DNA from: an uncultured Aliterella sp.
GTDB lineage: Bacteria; Cyanobacteriota; Cyanobacteriia; Cyanobacteriales; Chroococcidiopsidaceae
NCBI GenBank assembly: GCA_905479905.1
Contig: CAJQOK010000588.1
Coordinates: 1 to 12,850, forward strand
Direction: 5' to 3'
DNA: 12,850 nt
Part shown: positions 1 to 6,966 of the stretch, one piece after another
Position numbering within the stretch: position 1 is the first letter of the stretch
Layout: every line of letters begins with the position of its first letter
Position numbers and translations under genes: made by a program
The notes under the pieces: model-generated
The model's input: only the letters and a program-made list of their open reading frames with translations
What the model was told of the DNA's origin: nothing
Database searches by the model: none

Positions 1-114
1 ACTTTTGAAACTTTTACGTCTTGTGGTGTCAAGTTAGAAGACGTTTCCATTGGTGACTTGGCGATTAATCATATTCGATTTACAATTCTCGAAGAATTAC
101 CGGGTTTTCGATAA
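1..114 (+). CDS. C-terminal end of an unidentified protein (5' end outside window)
   Basis: Frame 1 is open from the window edge to a TAA at 112-114 and gives 37 residues ending LEELPGFR. The fragment mixes short hydrophobic and acidic stretches (for example LEDVSIGDLAIN) and shows no motif I can assign to a family. It lies on the same strand as rpsU, about 200 bases upstream. A possible terminator and a good promoter candidate lie between them, so it is probably a separate transcription unit. The open frame up to the edge and the protein-like composition support a real gene, but the fragment is too short to name. Confidence 0.5.
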   Translation, partial: TFETFTSCGVKLEDVSIGDLAINHIRFTILEELPGFR

Positions 115-229
115 TTTTAAAGCGTCACGTCCCTTGGCTTCAAGGCAAGCTAGAGTAACGATTGTGTGTTAAAATATCAACCGCTAAGTTTGAGATAGTT
201 GAAGGCGTAACTTGCTTAAAAATCAAATG

Positions 230-258
230 GCAAGGACTTCCCCTGCCTTGTTTTATTT
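230..258 (+). terminator. possible intrinsic terminator upstream of rpsU
   Basis: CAAGG (231-235) pairs with CCTTG (246-250), extended by a G-T wobble at 230/251, with a 10-nt loop. It is followed by TTTTATTT. The stem is short and lies about 115 bases after the upstream stop codon, so the call is tentative. It would end the transcript of the gene at the left edge. Confidence 0.3.
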
Positions 259-285
259 ACATTTCAGCTAAACAAAGCTCATAAT
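256..285 (+). promoter_or_regulatory. candidate sigma-70 promoter for rpsU
   Basis: TTTACA at 256-261 (5 of 6 to the -35 consensus) is separated by 18 nt from CATAAT at 280-285 (5 of 6 to the -10 consensus). This puts the transcript start near 292, about 24 nt before the rpsU start codon. That leaves room for the ribosome binding site at 304-310. Inferred from sequence match only. Confidence 0.4.
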
Positions 286-315
286 TAATAAAGTTACGTA
301 CTAGAAGGAGTAAGA

Positions 316-495
316 ATGACCCAAGTTGTATTAGGCGAAAATGAAGGTATAGATTCAGCCTTACGTCGGTTTAAACGGCAAGTTTCCAAAGCAGGGATTT
401 TAGCAGATGTGAAATATCATCGGCATTTTGAAACACCGCTTGAGAAGCGTAAGCGCAAATTAGTTGCAGCTAGACGCAAGCGTCGTTTCAGATAA
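316..495 (+). CDS. rpsU: 30S ribosomal protein S21
   Basis: A 59-residue, strongly basic protein that starts [20 protein letters not shown] and ends in an Arg/Lys-rich tail (RRKRRFR). This is the usual size and layout of bacterial bS21. S21 binds the 30S subunit near the 3' end of 16S rRNA and helps initiation at natural mRNAs. The ATG at 316 is fixed by a strong ribosome binding site, GAAGGAG at 304-310, five bases upstream. A promoter candidate lies at 256-285. The gene converges on pth, and one hairpin at 517-551 lies between the two stop codons. It is too short for many ORF callers but unmistakable in sequence. Confidence 0.95.
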   Translation: MTQVVLGENEGIDSALRRFKRQVSKAGILADVKYHRHFETPLEKRKRKLVAARRKRRFR

Positions 496-516
496 AAGTA
501 TTCTTGAATTGTTAAT

Positions 517-551
517 AAAGCGGATGGGGAAGCAGAAACCCTGTCCGCTTT
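517..551. terminator. hairpin terminator between convergent rpsU and pth
   Basis: AAAGCGGA (517-524) pairs perfectly with TCCGCTTT (544-551). After one mismatch the stem continues with GGGG (526-529) against CCCT (539-542). On the plus strand it is followed by TGTTGTTAGTTACTTTTT. On the minus strand it is followed by ATTAACAATT, which is less T-rich. It begins 21 bases after the rpsU stop and 4 bases beyond the pth stop, so it probably serves both genes. Confidence 0.65.
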
Positions 552-555
552 GTTG

Positions 556-1191
556 TTAGTTACTTTTTACCAAAATACTCCGGTTGTTGTAGCGATTCAT
601 AGCTTGTTCTACTCCTTGCTTTAGAGAGAGTTCTACACAATCAACTACTAAGCTAAGAATTTCCGTAACCATAGCAGATTCTTGGGCATTAAATTGTCCC
701 AGCACGTAAGAAATAGTATTAGCTTCGTCTCCTGCTACCGAGTTTTGGGGTTTACCGATGCCTATACGCAGCCTGGGGAAGTTTTGATTGCCAAGATGAG
801 AAATAGCACTTTTCATGCCGTTGTGACCTCCTGCCGAGCCTGATAAGCGCAAGCGCAGTTTTCCCAGGGGTAAATCCATGTCATCATAAATTATTAATAC
901 CGATGTTGGCGGCAACTTAAACCAATCAGTCACGGCGCGAATTGATTGCCCGGAACGATTCATATAAGTAAGGGGTTTTAGTAAGCGAATTTTGGTTAAT
1001 TGCTTTTGTCCTTCGCCAAATTCTCCTTGATATTTGCGATTTTCCGATAGGTTAATTTGCCAAGCACGAGAAATCGCATCTATTGCCGCAAAGCCGATAT
1101 TATGACGAGTGCGATCATATTTTGGTTCAGGATTACCTAAGCCAACAATTAATTGGGGAATTACTATTTGGGAAGCTGGGGCTTCAGTCAT
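556..1191 (-). CDS. pth: peptidyl-tRNA hydrolase
   Basis: A 211-residue cytoplasmic enzyme that cleaves peptidyl-tRNA released from stalled ribosomes, recycling tRNA. All the family hallmarks are visible: GLGNP (17-21), RHNIGF with the catalytic His30 (29-34), LLKPLTYMNRSG with Asn78, the DDMDLP segment with Asp103 (103-108), and GGHNGMKS with Asn124. These match E. coli Asn10, His20, Asn68, Asp93 and Asn114 with a constant offset of 10, so no key residue is missing. The extra N-terminal ten residues are modest. The ATG at 1191 has no clear ribosome binding site but is the only sensible start. It lies 18 bases downstream of tatA on the same strand, so the two are probably co-transcribed. Confidence 0.96.
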   Translation of the reverse strand: MTEAPASQIVIPQLIVGLGNPEPKYDRTRHNIGFAAIDAISRAWQINLSENRKYQGEFGEGQKQLTKIRLLKPLTYMNRSGQSIRAVTDWFKLPPTSVLIIYDDMDLPLGKLRLRLSGSAGGHNGMKSAISHLGNQNFPRLRIGIGKPQNSVAGDEANTISYVLGQFNAQESAMVTEILSLVVDCVELSLKQGVEQAMNRYNNRSILVKSN

Positions 1192-1209
1192 TGGGGTATT
1201 TTTTAACTT

Positions 1210-1521
1210 TTAGTTAGCTTCGGAAGTAATAACTTGACTTTCTGGCTCTTGTGTGGATGAAGTTTGAGCTATATTTTCGGCTCCGCTAGGTGCGGGAGTT
1301 ATTTGTTTTGGTTCAATTTCGGCGGTGGTTTTGACGGCAGTTTCTATTTGCTCTGCTTCGCGTTTAAATTCATCTTCAAATTCTTTGGAAGCGTCTTGAA
1401 AGCTACGAATTGCTTTACCCATACTTCTACCTATTTCTGGCAGTTTTTTCGGCCCAAAAATCAGCAGCGCTACTACCATAATTAAAGCCATTTCTGGTAA
1501 ACCAATGCCAAATACATTCAT
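1210..1521 (-). CDS. tatA: Sec-independent protein translocase subunit TatA/TatE
   Basis: A 103-residue TatA-family protein of the twin-arginine pathway, which exports folded, often cofactor-bearing proteins across the thylakoid and plasma membranes. From the N-terminus it has a short lead, GLPE (7-10), one hydrophobic helix (about 10-22), the hinge FGPKKLPE (22-29), an amphipathic charged helix (about 30-60), and a Thr/Glu/Pro-rich disordered tail. The ATG at 1521 is chosen over an in-frame TTG at 1527 because AGGAA (minus strand, 1532-1528) is 6 nt from the ATG but abuts the TTG. The pore-forming TatA and its paralogues TatB/TatE cannot be separated firmly on sequence, but cyanobacterial genomes usually call this type tatA. 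It precedes pth by 18 bases. Confidence 0.92.
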   Translation of the reverse strand: MNVFGIGLPEMALIMVVALLIFGPKKLPEIGRSMGKAIRSFQDASKEFEDEFKREAEQIETAVKTTAEIEPKQITPAPSGAENIAQTSSTQEPESQVITSEAN

Positions 1522-1573
1522 ATCCAATTCCTACAACTTCTTTAGCAATCTTAACTTAGGTACAGTAGCCGTT

Positions 1574-1598
1574 TAATAAAAAACCCGGACAAGCCGGG
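1574..1598 (-). terminator. intrinsic terminator downstream of psbH
   Basis: Read on the minus strand, CCCGG, a 5-nt loop and CCGGG (1598-1584) form a GC-only stem followed at once by TTTTTTATTA (1583-1574). This is a classic intrinsic terminator 38 nt beyond the psbH stop. It separates psbH from tatA, which lies on the same strand about 60 bases further on. tatA probably has its own start signal or depends on read-through. Confidence 0.8.
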
Positions 1599-1635
1599 AA
1601 GAACACCACCTAAGTAAAAATGAAAATACTACTAT

Positions 1636-1845
1636 TTAGTTGCCTAAAGTTGACCAATCTGGGGTTATGTCTACTCGTTCAATTAGTAGCGATGAGTTGT
1701 AAATTTGCAGAATAATCAGCAAAAAGACAAAAAATAGCAACATGAAAACAGCCATAACGGGTGTTGTTCCCCAACCGCGAGCAACTTTACCGTATTCAGA
1801 GTTTAAGGGTCTGAGGATTTCTCCTAACCAAGTCCGTTGTGCCAT
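1636..1845 (-). CDS. psbH: photosystem II reaction centre protein H
   Basis: A 69-residue small PSII subunit that contacts CP47 and is needed for stable PSII assembly and electron flow on the acceptor side. The sequence has the family's N-terminal stroma-facing segment ([19 protein letters not shown]), the motif [12 protein letters not shown] (25-36), a single transmembrane helix (about 29-49) and a lumenal tail ending [10 protein letters not shown]. The length is normal for cyanobacteria. The ATG at 1845 is fixed by homology, and the ribosome binding site is weak. The gene is divergent from psbN across an 86-base shared control region, an arrangement widely conserved in cyanobacteria. Confidence 0.97.
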   Translation of the reverse strand: MAQRTWLGEILRPLNSEYGKVARGWGTTPVMAVFMLLFFVFLLIILQIYNSSLLIERVDITPDWSTLGN

Positions 1846-1931
1846 AGCTTACCCGTTTAATAAATTCTAGAAGCTTTTTTTAATGTTCTGTAATATTCTA
1901 TAGGAATAGCACTCATAATTAAAATTAGGTC
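1846..1931. promoter_or_regulatory. shared divergent control region of psbH and psbN
   Basis: This 86-base AT-rich stretch must carry the start signals for both genes. It contains an imperfect palindrome at 1894-1908 (TATTC, 5 bases, GAATA) that holds -10-like hexamers in both directions. It also has a perfect 8-bp palindrome, TTCTAGAA, at 1865-1872, which would lie in the psbH leader. No good -35 element is evident on either strand, so exact start sites are not called. Confidence 0.45.
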
Positions 1932-2063
1932 ATGGAACCCGCAACAGTTCTTAGCATTTCTGTCTTTGCGATCGTTATTGCCATTACTGGCGTATCGATC
2001 TATACTTCCTTCGGGCCTCCTTCTAAAGAATTAAGCGATCCTTTTGAAGACCACGAAGATTAA
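1932..2063 (+). CDS. psbN: photosystem II assembly protein PsbN
   Basis: A 43-residue membrane protein with one N-terminal transmembrane helix (about residues 5-25) followed by YTSFGPPSKELSDPFEDHED, the very conserved C-terminal signature of PsbN. Despite its name it is not a stable PSII subunit. Work in plants shows a role in early PSII reaction-centre assembly and repair. The start ATG at 1932 is fixed by family alignment, with only a weak AGG three bases upstream. It is divergent from psbH and is followed by about 100 bases with no convincing terminator, then the convergent mannosidase gene. Confidence 0.97.
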   Translation: MEPATVLSISVFAIVIAITGVSIYTSFGPPSKELSDPFEDHED

Positions 2064-2165
2064 ATTTCTACTTTTTGAGGTTAAAACCCCAATTACATGG
2101 TGTTTGGTATGATTTGAGGCTGAACACTAGGTAATTTTTGGGTAATGGAGGTTTTCAGGCAAAGC

Positions 2166-5100
2166 TTAGGTTTTAAACAGTGCGAAGCTCGGAGAGCAGG
2201 TGGCTCTATTGCACTTCTCCGTTAAAACTACAAAATTAGCTATTTTCCAAGGCATAATATCACAGCTTGTTTGAATAGGACGTTCTAAAATATCTACTTG
2301 TTGAGCAAGTTCTAATCCTAGAATGCTTTGCAAAGATGCCTTTTTAGCAACTAATCCATGACATTCATAACAGCGCAGAATCCATTGAGAGGGGTTGTCT
2401 TCCGATTGTTTGAAGGCAGTTATTACTAGATTGTCGGCGGATAAATTTAGAAAACTCCCAACTTCTGGTAGAGTTCCAGGTTTAGAACTAGAAGTTGCTG
2501 GTAGTTGAATTACTTGAAAGGGGATATTTAATTCGTAGCCGTGCCGGACAGTCTGGGCAGTTTGCCAATTGCCAGAGTGAGGATAGATAGCATAGGTAAA
2601 TTCATGGTGTCCTTGATCGGCTTCGGGGTCTGGCCAACTAGCACTTCTCAGCAAAGTTAGATTTAGTTGATTAGGTTTGCTGTCGTAGCCGTATTTGCAA
2701 TCATTGAGCAAACTTACACCGTAGTCATCAGTGCTTAAATCTGCCCAGCGCAAAGCCGGGACTTCCCACTTAGCTTTTTGCGTTGGTGTTGTGGGTTTAG
2801 TGGGTCTAGAAATAATACCAAAAGGAATTTCAAAAGTAGCGCTATCGGTTTCAAAGTTGAAGGGAAAAGCAGCTTTTACTAATACTTCCCTGTCTTGAAA
2901 GTCTACGGTGGTAGCTATTTTTAGTATGGGTGAATCTTTCTGTAAGATGTAATTGCAGGAAAATTCCGATTTGCCTAATTGTCTTACTACTCGTAAACAG
3001 GTTCTAATAGCGCCTTTTTCTATCCATTGAATAGATTTTAATTGCGATGATTCTAGGGGATATTGCTTATAGTTTGGATCTATATTCCAAGCATCCCAAT
3101 ATTGATCGCTATCTTTATATGCTTGTAGTTGATTTCCTCCGCTTTTATTGATGACTTCTCTATTATTAGTTTTATCGAAAACACTACTTAAATCACCACT
3201 ATTACTATCGACAATTACCCGGAGTAAATCATTCTCTAAAACCCAATCTTTTGGCTCTAAACTATTAATTTGACGAGGGGGTCGATTTTCTGGTAATATA
3301 AAAATGCTATTCTGGCTTATAGTATTGCCTGTAGGTACTAAATCACGGTTTTCTAACGAGTTTGCAAGAGTTTCAGCCGTTGCAGGACTCAGCCAAAACA
3401 GAGAATAACCAATGCTCTCTACTTTTTTTGCCATAAATACTAAAGTTGTTTCGCTGGTAAGCTGGGTAAGCAATTTATCGCCACAATGGTTGTATACGTG
3501 CCATTTGCGCCCTGGAGTGGGTAAGGAAATTGTGACTATTTGGGAAGAAACCCAGTTAAGAGGGTTGAAGACAATAATCGGAATACTGTCTTTTTGGGGT
3601 GGGGAGGGGAGAGTGATGAGAGATGCGATCGCACTCAATGACTTTTGCACCAACCCTGTAGTAACTGTCTCTACTTCTTGCCAATCTGCGTTGGCATCTA
3701 CATACACTTGGGGAATAGATGATCCGGGTAGAATATCGTGGAATTGGTTAATCAGTGTCTTTTTCCAAGCGGCTTCTATCTCCGCTTTGGGATAAGTCAG
3801 ATTAGCGCTAATAGTTGCCAAGGAAGCAAACAACTCGGCTTGGTATAGCAAAGCTTCACATCGGCGATTAAACTTCTTTTGGTCGGCGTGAGTAGTGTAG
3901 CAGCCGCGATGAAATTCTAGATATAGTTCGTCGTCCCAGACTGGGAATGTAGAAGCTTGTTGGATGTCTTGTAAATATTTTTCAGTAGTGGTGAACTTTG
4001 GAGTCGGAAATAAAGGTGACGAGTCCCAACGTTTGGCTAATTCCAACATATCGCGGGTAGGGCCACCCCCATGATCGCCAACTCCCGGCAACCACATAGA
4101 TAATGGTAAATTAGTTTGCTTTTCATGGTTGTAGCTAAAAGCTGTCATCTTGACTGGATCTATACCTTCACCAATGGGCGCAGACATGAGACTAAATAAT
4201 TCTGTACCATCAGGCGATCGCCACCAAAACACATCATATGGAAATTGGGTGGTATCGTTCCAACGTAGTTTTTGGGTAACAAAGTATTCAATTCCACCAC
4301 TAGCAAGAATTTGAGGTAGTGTGGCACAAAAACCAAAAGTATCTGGCAACCAAGCAACGGTAGAAATTTTGCCAAATTTTTCTAATACATAACGTTGACC
4401 ATACAGTAATTGACGTACAATCGATTCGCCATCAATTAAATTAAGTTCGGGTTCTACCCACAAGCCGCCGATAACTTCCCAACTCCCGGCGGTTACTTGC
4501 TTTTGAATAGCTGCAAATAAGTCTGGACAATGTTGTTCTATATGGCTATAAATTGCTGGGGTAGAATGACAAAAAGTTAATTGGGGATATTCTGCTTGCA
4601 ATTGTAAAACTGATGTAAAAGTCCGTTTAGCAACTTCCCAAGTTTCGCTAATCGCCCACAACCAAGCTAAATCTAAGTGAGCATGACCAACTAAATAAAT
4701 CTGTCGCTGTTTGATTTGGGAGCTAAAGCTTTGCATTCTAGAGCGCAGTTGTAAAAGACTCTGCTCAAACTTGGCTTTATCTGGCAATGCTGACCAATCA
4801 ACAGAAGCATCGATTTGTATAGGTGAATCGCTGCCAATAGTTGTTAGATACTGCTGCAAAATTGCCAATTCATCCGCAACAAAACCTGGTTCGGGGATTT
4901 CCTGGTTATTTGATTGATAAATAAGTTGACTTTTTACTAATGCGCCGTTGTCGTGGCTGGGACTTACTAAACGCAGAGCAACAGTTATTTCTTGATTTGG
5001 TGTTACCTGGGGACTAAGTAAAATTCGCGTTGAACAATCAAATAAATCTCCTTCTTGAATCAGTGCGCCGTTGACAAAAATTTGGGCTTCTTGCGCCCAC

Positions 5101-5408
5101 CAAGTTAGCGCAAGTCTCAGAGATAAGCCTGTTAAAGGATAGTTTTGCAGAGTGTCGGGAACTACTATTTTTTGCACTAACCACAATACTTTTTGTCCGC
5201 TAGACCAAGGAATATGACCTTTTTCGTTTAACTTTTCTACTGACCAATTGTGACAATTCCAGGGCGCTAAGTTACCTAAAACTTCAGTAAGGGAAATGTC
5301 TGCTTGGTATACTTGCCAGTGAGGGAGAATGTCTAAAAAACTTAGCGATCGCAAACGAGCGATCGTATCGGCTAATAAGTTGCTCGTTTGAGGAGTTAAA
5401 TAGTGCAT
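2166..5408 (-). CDS. glycoside hydrolase family 38 alpha-mannosidase
   Basis: A 1080-residue enzyme expected to hydrolyse terminal alpha-linked mannose from oligosaccharides or glycans. Residues 1-230 are an N-terminal all-beta/linker region. The GH38 catalytic barrel begins near 235 and carries the zinc-site motif HAHLDLAW (242-249), LPDTFGF with the likely nucleophile Asp356 (354-360), and GVGDHGG (442-448). The rest is the helical middle and the C-terminal beta-sandwich domains. I start at the ATG at 5408. An in-frame TTG at 5453 adds 15 residues but lies inside a dyad in the intergenic region, and neither start has a clear ribosome binding site. No signal peptide is seen, so it is probably cytoplasmic. 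The last roughly 13 residues before FKT are encoded by a dispersed repeat (2182-2217), so the native end was probably near PWKIANF. The physiological substrate is unknown. Confidence 0.92.
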   Translation of the reverse strand: MHYLTPQTSNLLADTIARLRSLSFLDILPHWQVYQADISLTEVLGNLAPWNCHNWSVEKLNEKGHIPWSSGQKVLWLVQKIVVPDTLQNYPLTGLSLRLALTWWAQEAQIFVNGALIQEGDLFDCSTRILLSPQVTPNQEITVALRLVSPSHDNGALVKSQLIYQSNNQEIPEPGFVADELAILQQYLTTIGSDSPIQIDASVDWSALPDKAKFEQSLLQLRSRMQSFSSQIKQRQIYLVGHAHLDLAWLWAISETWEVAKRTFTSVLQLQAEYPQLTFCHSTPAIYSHIEQHCPDLFAAIQKQVTAGSWEVIGGLWVEPELNLIDGESIVRQLLYGQRYVLEKFGKISTVAWLPDTFGFCATLPQILASGGIEYFVTQKLRWNDTTQFPYDVFWWRSPDGTELFSLMSAPIGEGIDPVKMTAFSYNHEKQTNLPLSMWLPGVGDHGGGPTRDMLELAKRWDSSPLFPTPKFTTTEKYLQDIQQASTFPVWDDELYLEFHRGCYTTHADQKKFNRRCEALLYQAELFASLATISANLTYPKAEIEAAWKKTLINQFHDILPGSSIPQVYVDANADWQEVETVTTGLVQKSLSAIASLITLPSPPQKDSIPIIVFNPLNWVSSQIVTISLPTPGRKWHVYNHCGDKLLTQLTSETTLVFMAKKVESIGYSLFWLSPATAETLANSLENRDLVPTGNTISQNSIFILPENRPPRQINSLEPKDWVLENDLLRVIVDSNSGDLSSVFDKTNNREVINKSGGNQLQAYKDSDQYWDAWNIDPNYKQYPLESSQLKSIQWIEKGAIRTCLRVVRQLGKSEFSCNYILQKDSPILKIATTVDFQDREVLVKAAFPFNFETDSATFEIPFGIISRPTKPTTPTQKAKWEVPALRWADLSTDDYGVSLLNDCKYGYDSKPNQLNLTLLRSASWPDPEADQGHHEFTYAIYPHSGNWQTAQTVRHGYELNIPFQVIQLPATSSSKPGTLPEVGSFLNLSADNLVITAFKQSEDNPSQWILRCYECHGLVAKKASLQSILGLELAQQVDILERPIQTSCDIMPWKIANFVVLTEKCNRATCSPSFALFKT
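2182..2217. repeat. 36-bp dispersed repeat, copy A, inside the 3' end of the mannosidase gene
   Basis: This 36-bp stretch matches 9304-9339 at 31 of 36 positions, with the last 18 bases identical (GTGGCTCTATTGCACTTC). Here it is read in frame on the minus strand and encodes roughly residues 1064-1076 of the mannosidase (KCNRATCSPSFA). On that strand it also contains AGAGC-5 nt-GCTCT, which could form a small hairpin near the end of the message. Confidence 0.75.
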
Positions 5409-5448
5409 ATTTTCGATAAGATTGGGACATATATTAAACCATTGAAAA

Positions 5449-5466
5449 TGCAAAAGTTTTTTTGCA
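5449..5466. promoter_or_regulatory. 18-bp dyad between divergent mannosidase and unknown-protein genes
   Basis: TGCAAAA (5449-5455) and TTTTGCA (5460-5466) form a perfect 7-bp inverted repeat with a 4-nt spacer. It lies in the 82-base gap between two divergent genes, where a regulator could act on both. The size and symmetry fit an operator, but the A/T-runs make chance occurrence possible, and no regulator gene is adjacent. Confidence 0.35.
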
Positions 5467-5490
5467 CTTCTCTACTACGCTAATAATCTT

Positions 5491-6897
5491 ATGGCTTCTG
5501 CTGCTTCTAACCGTTATCAAAGCAGGCTTTTTAGTTTTATTCACAAACAATCGCGTTTATTGACTAATCGCCTCAATCGTGCATGGAAAAATATTCAAGC
5601 TGTTACAAGTTGGATGTCGCCGATCGCAAGTTATCCATCCCTGCCTCAACCTGCTGCAAAACAAAACTTACCTCAGTTACCAAACACACCAAAAACAGTT
5701 GATACACCGATTAAACAAGTCCTGCTTTTAGTTGAAGATTTACCTTTACAGGAGATTGTAACGACCACACCATCGAAAAATTTATTCGGGTTTTTATGGA
5801 ATAAGTTTTTTCCTAAAGTAAATACAGAATTATCTACTACTGCTAATTCTTCCCAATTATTAGAACCTACAGAACAGGAGAGTTCTAATTTTTTAGTCCA
5901 AAACCGTCCTAAAGTTCAGGGAATAGCCAGCTTAATATCAAACCGCTTGCTGGTATTAGTTTCCGCGCACAATGAAATTTTAGATATTTTAACAAGCCAT
6001 CAGCAGCAAGTATTGCAAGCACGAATTATTAGCGAAGTTACTTGTTGGCGCTTACAAAGGATATTGCCATCAAAAGGCGAAAGACTCCCCCCTCGTCAAA
6101 ATTGGTTATTAGCGCCAATAAACAGCATAGTTAGTTGGGTGCAAAGAGATAAAGAGCAAGGAAAATTAAGTGTTTTTCCCAATGGTGCGATCGCATCAAT
6201 AGATCGCAATCTCGCCAAATTTGAAACAGATTTAGCGCCTATAGCTAGTATTACAAAGACTTTTCAGATTCAGGTATTAATTAGGGCGGCTATAGATTAC
6301 TTTTTTAAACGCGATTGCGCGGAGCGCAGCGTCAGAGGCGATCGCATTTCTAAGTTACCTGAATTTACAACGAATAACTTAGAAGATCCTTGGTTAGAAA
6401 TGAGCGATTTATTTGGGACTGAAGACTTTGCAAAACAATCTTTAGTTTTAGAAAAACCTGCAAGTTCAACGTCTTATTTACCAGAAAATAAAAATGTAAC
6501 TCAATTTGCTCAAGAAGTAAACAAGTATTCTTTAAACAGTTTACTTAGGCGCTGGCGACAACGAATTCAAAAAAACTCCGCTTCTATAACTGTAAAAACT
6601 CCTCAAGTTACCAAGATAACTAAAGCTCAACCTAGCTCATTAAGCCAAAAGCTGAAGATTTCTCAAAAAATAAAAGCAGCAGTGGCGACAAATTCCTATT
6701 CATTCAATTTAGGTAATAGCGTCGCTGCTACATCTTCGGATTTTTTAGAACCTAAGCCAGATTGGATTGAAACTAATGCAACAACAATGGGTTATGTCAA
6801 GCATCCTTTAGAACAATTATTAGAATGGCTAGACCTTGCTATGTTGTGGTTAGAAAATAAATTAGTAAAGTTTTGGCATTGGTTACAGCAACGTTAA
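5491..6897 (+). CDS. conserved cyanobacterial protein of unknown function
   Basis: A 468-residue protein that I cannot assign to a named family, though its C-terminal segment resembles proteins seen across cyanobacteria. Residues 1-50 are basic and hydrophobic-patchy. Residues 50-137 are Pro/Thr/Gln-rich and probably disordered. Residues 138-273 form a compact, likely helical core. Residues 290-420 are again low-complexity. Residues 424-468 are a Trp-rich conserved tail containing GYVKHPLEQLLEWLD and an amphipathic helix (MLWLENKLVKFWHWLQ) that could bind a membrane or partner. No signal peptide, clear transmembrane helix or catalytic motif is visible. Residues 274-285 are encoded by an inserted palindromic repeat. 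The ATG at 5491 lacks a ribosome binding site, so the start is uncertain. It is divergent from the mannosidase gene and convergent with the peroxidase gene. Confidence 0.8.
   Translation: MASAASNRYQSRLFSFIHKQSRLLTNRLNRAWKNIQAVTSWMSPIASYPSLPQPAAKQNLPQLPNTPKTVDTPIKQVLLLVEDLPLQEIVTTTPSKNLFGFLWNKFFPKVNTELSTTANSSQLLEPTEQESSNFLVQNRPKVQGIASLISNRLLVLVSAHNEILDILTSHQQQVLQARIISEVTCWRLQRILPSKGERLPPRQNWLLAPINSIVSWVQRDKEQGKLSVFPNGAIASIDRNLAKFETDLAPIASITKTFQIQVLIRAAIDYFFKRDCAERSVRGDRISKLPEFTTNNLEDPWLEMSDLFGTEDFAKQSLVLEKPASSTSYLPENKNVTQFAQEVNKYSLNSLLRRWRQRIQKNSASITVKTPQVTKITKAQPSSLSQKLKISQKIKAAVATNSYSFNLGNSVAATSSDFLEPKPDWIETNATTMGYVKHPLEQLLEWLDLAMLWLENKLVKFWHWLQQR
6311..6345. repeat. 35-bp GC-rich palindromic repeat inserted in frame
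   Basis: The stretch runs from GCGATTGC to the HIP1 octamer GCGATCGC, which are near-perfect inverted ends. It has an inner GCGC-GGA-GCGC hairpin. It is far more GC-rich than the gene around it and translates in frame as DCAERSVRGDR. Its composition and palindromic form are those of the short repetitive extragenic-type elements that are abundant in many cyanobacterial genomes. Only one copy of this type lies in the window. Confidence 0.65.
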
Positions 6898-6909
6898 ATA
6901 ATTGCCATT

Positions 6910-6940
6910 AAAAAAGTACAGGCGCAATTACCTGTACTTC
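6910..6940 (-). terminator. intrinsic terminator of the cytochrome c peroxidase gene
   Basis: AAGTACAGG (6914-6922) and CCTGTACTT (6931-6939) form a perfect 9-bp stem with an 8-nt loop. On the minus strand the stem runs directly into a T-tract (6915-6909). On the plus strand it is followed by C and six A, so it is a better terminator for the minus-strand peroxidase than for the convergent plus-strand gene that ends at 6897. Confidence 0.75.
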
Positions 6941-6966
6941 AAAAAATTAGCTGGATTTAAGGAAAC

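Noticed and set aside
131..145. Small hairpin CCTTG-GCTT-CAAGG after the left-edge gene
   Set aside because: The stem is only five base pairs and no T-tract follows, so it is not called as a terminator.
1522..1527. TTG start for tatA two codons upstream
   Set aside because: AGGAA is immediately adjacent to the TTG but properly spaced (6 nt) from the ATG at 1521. TatA proteins normally begin just before the GLPE segment.
3412..3795. 127-codon plus-strand ORF opposite the mannosidase gene
   Set aside because: It lies wholly antisense to a well-supported GH38 coding region and shows no domain.
5409..5453. TTG start at 5453 giving a mannosidase 15 residues longer
   Set aside because: The TTG lies within the dyad of the intergenic region, has no ribosome binding site, and adds residues (HFQWFNICPNLIEN) with no family look. 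The ATG at 5408 is preferred.
5462..5472. 11-base match TTGCACTTCTC to the end of repeat copy A (2209-2219), seeming to bracket the mannosidase gene
   Set aside because: Only 11 bases match and the rest of the 36-bp repeat is absent. It is part of the AT-rich dyad region and could easily be chance.
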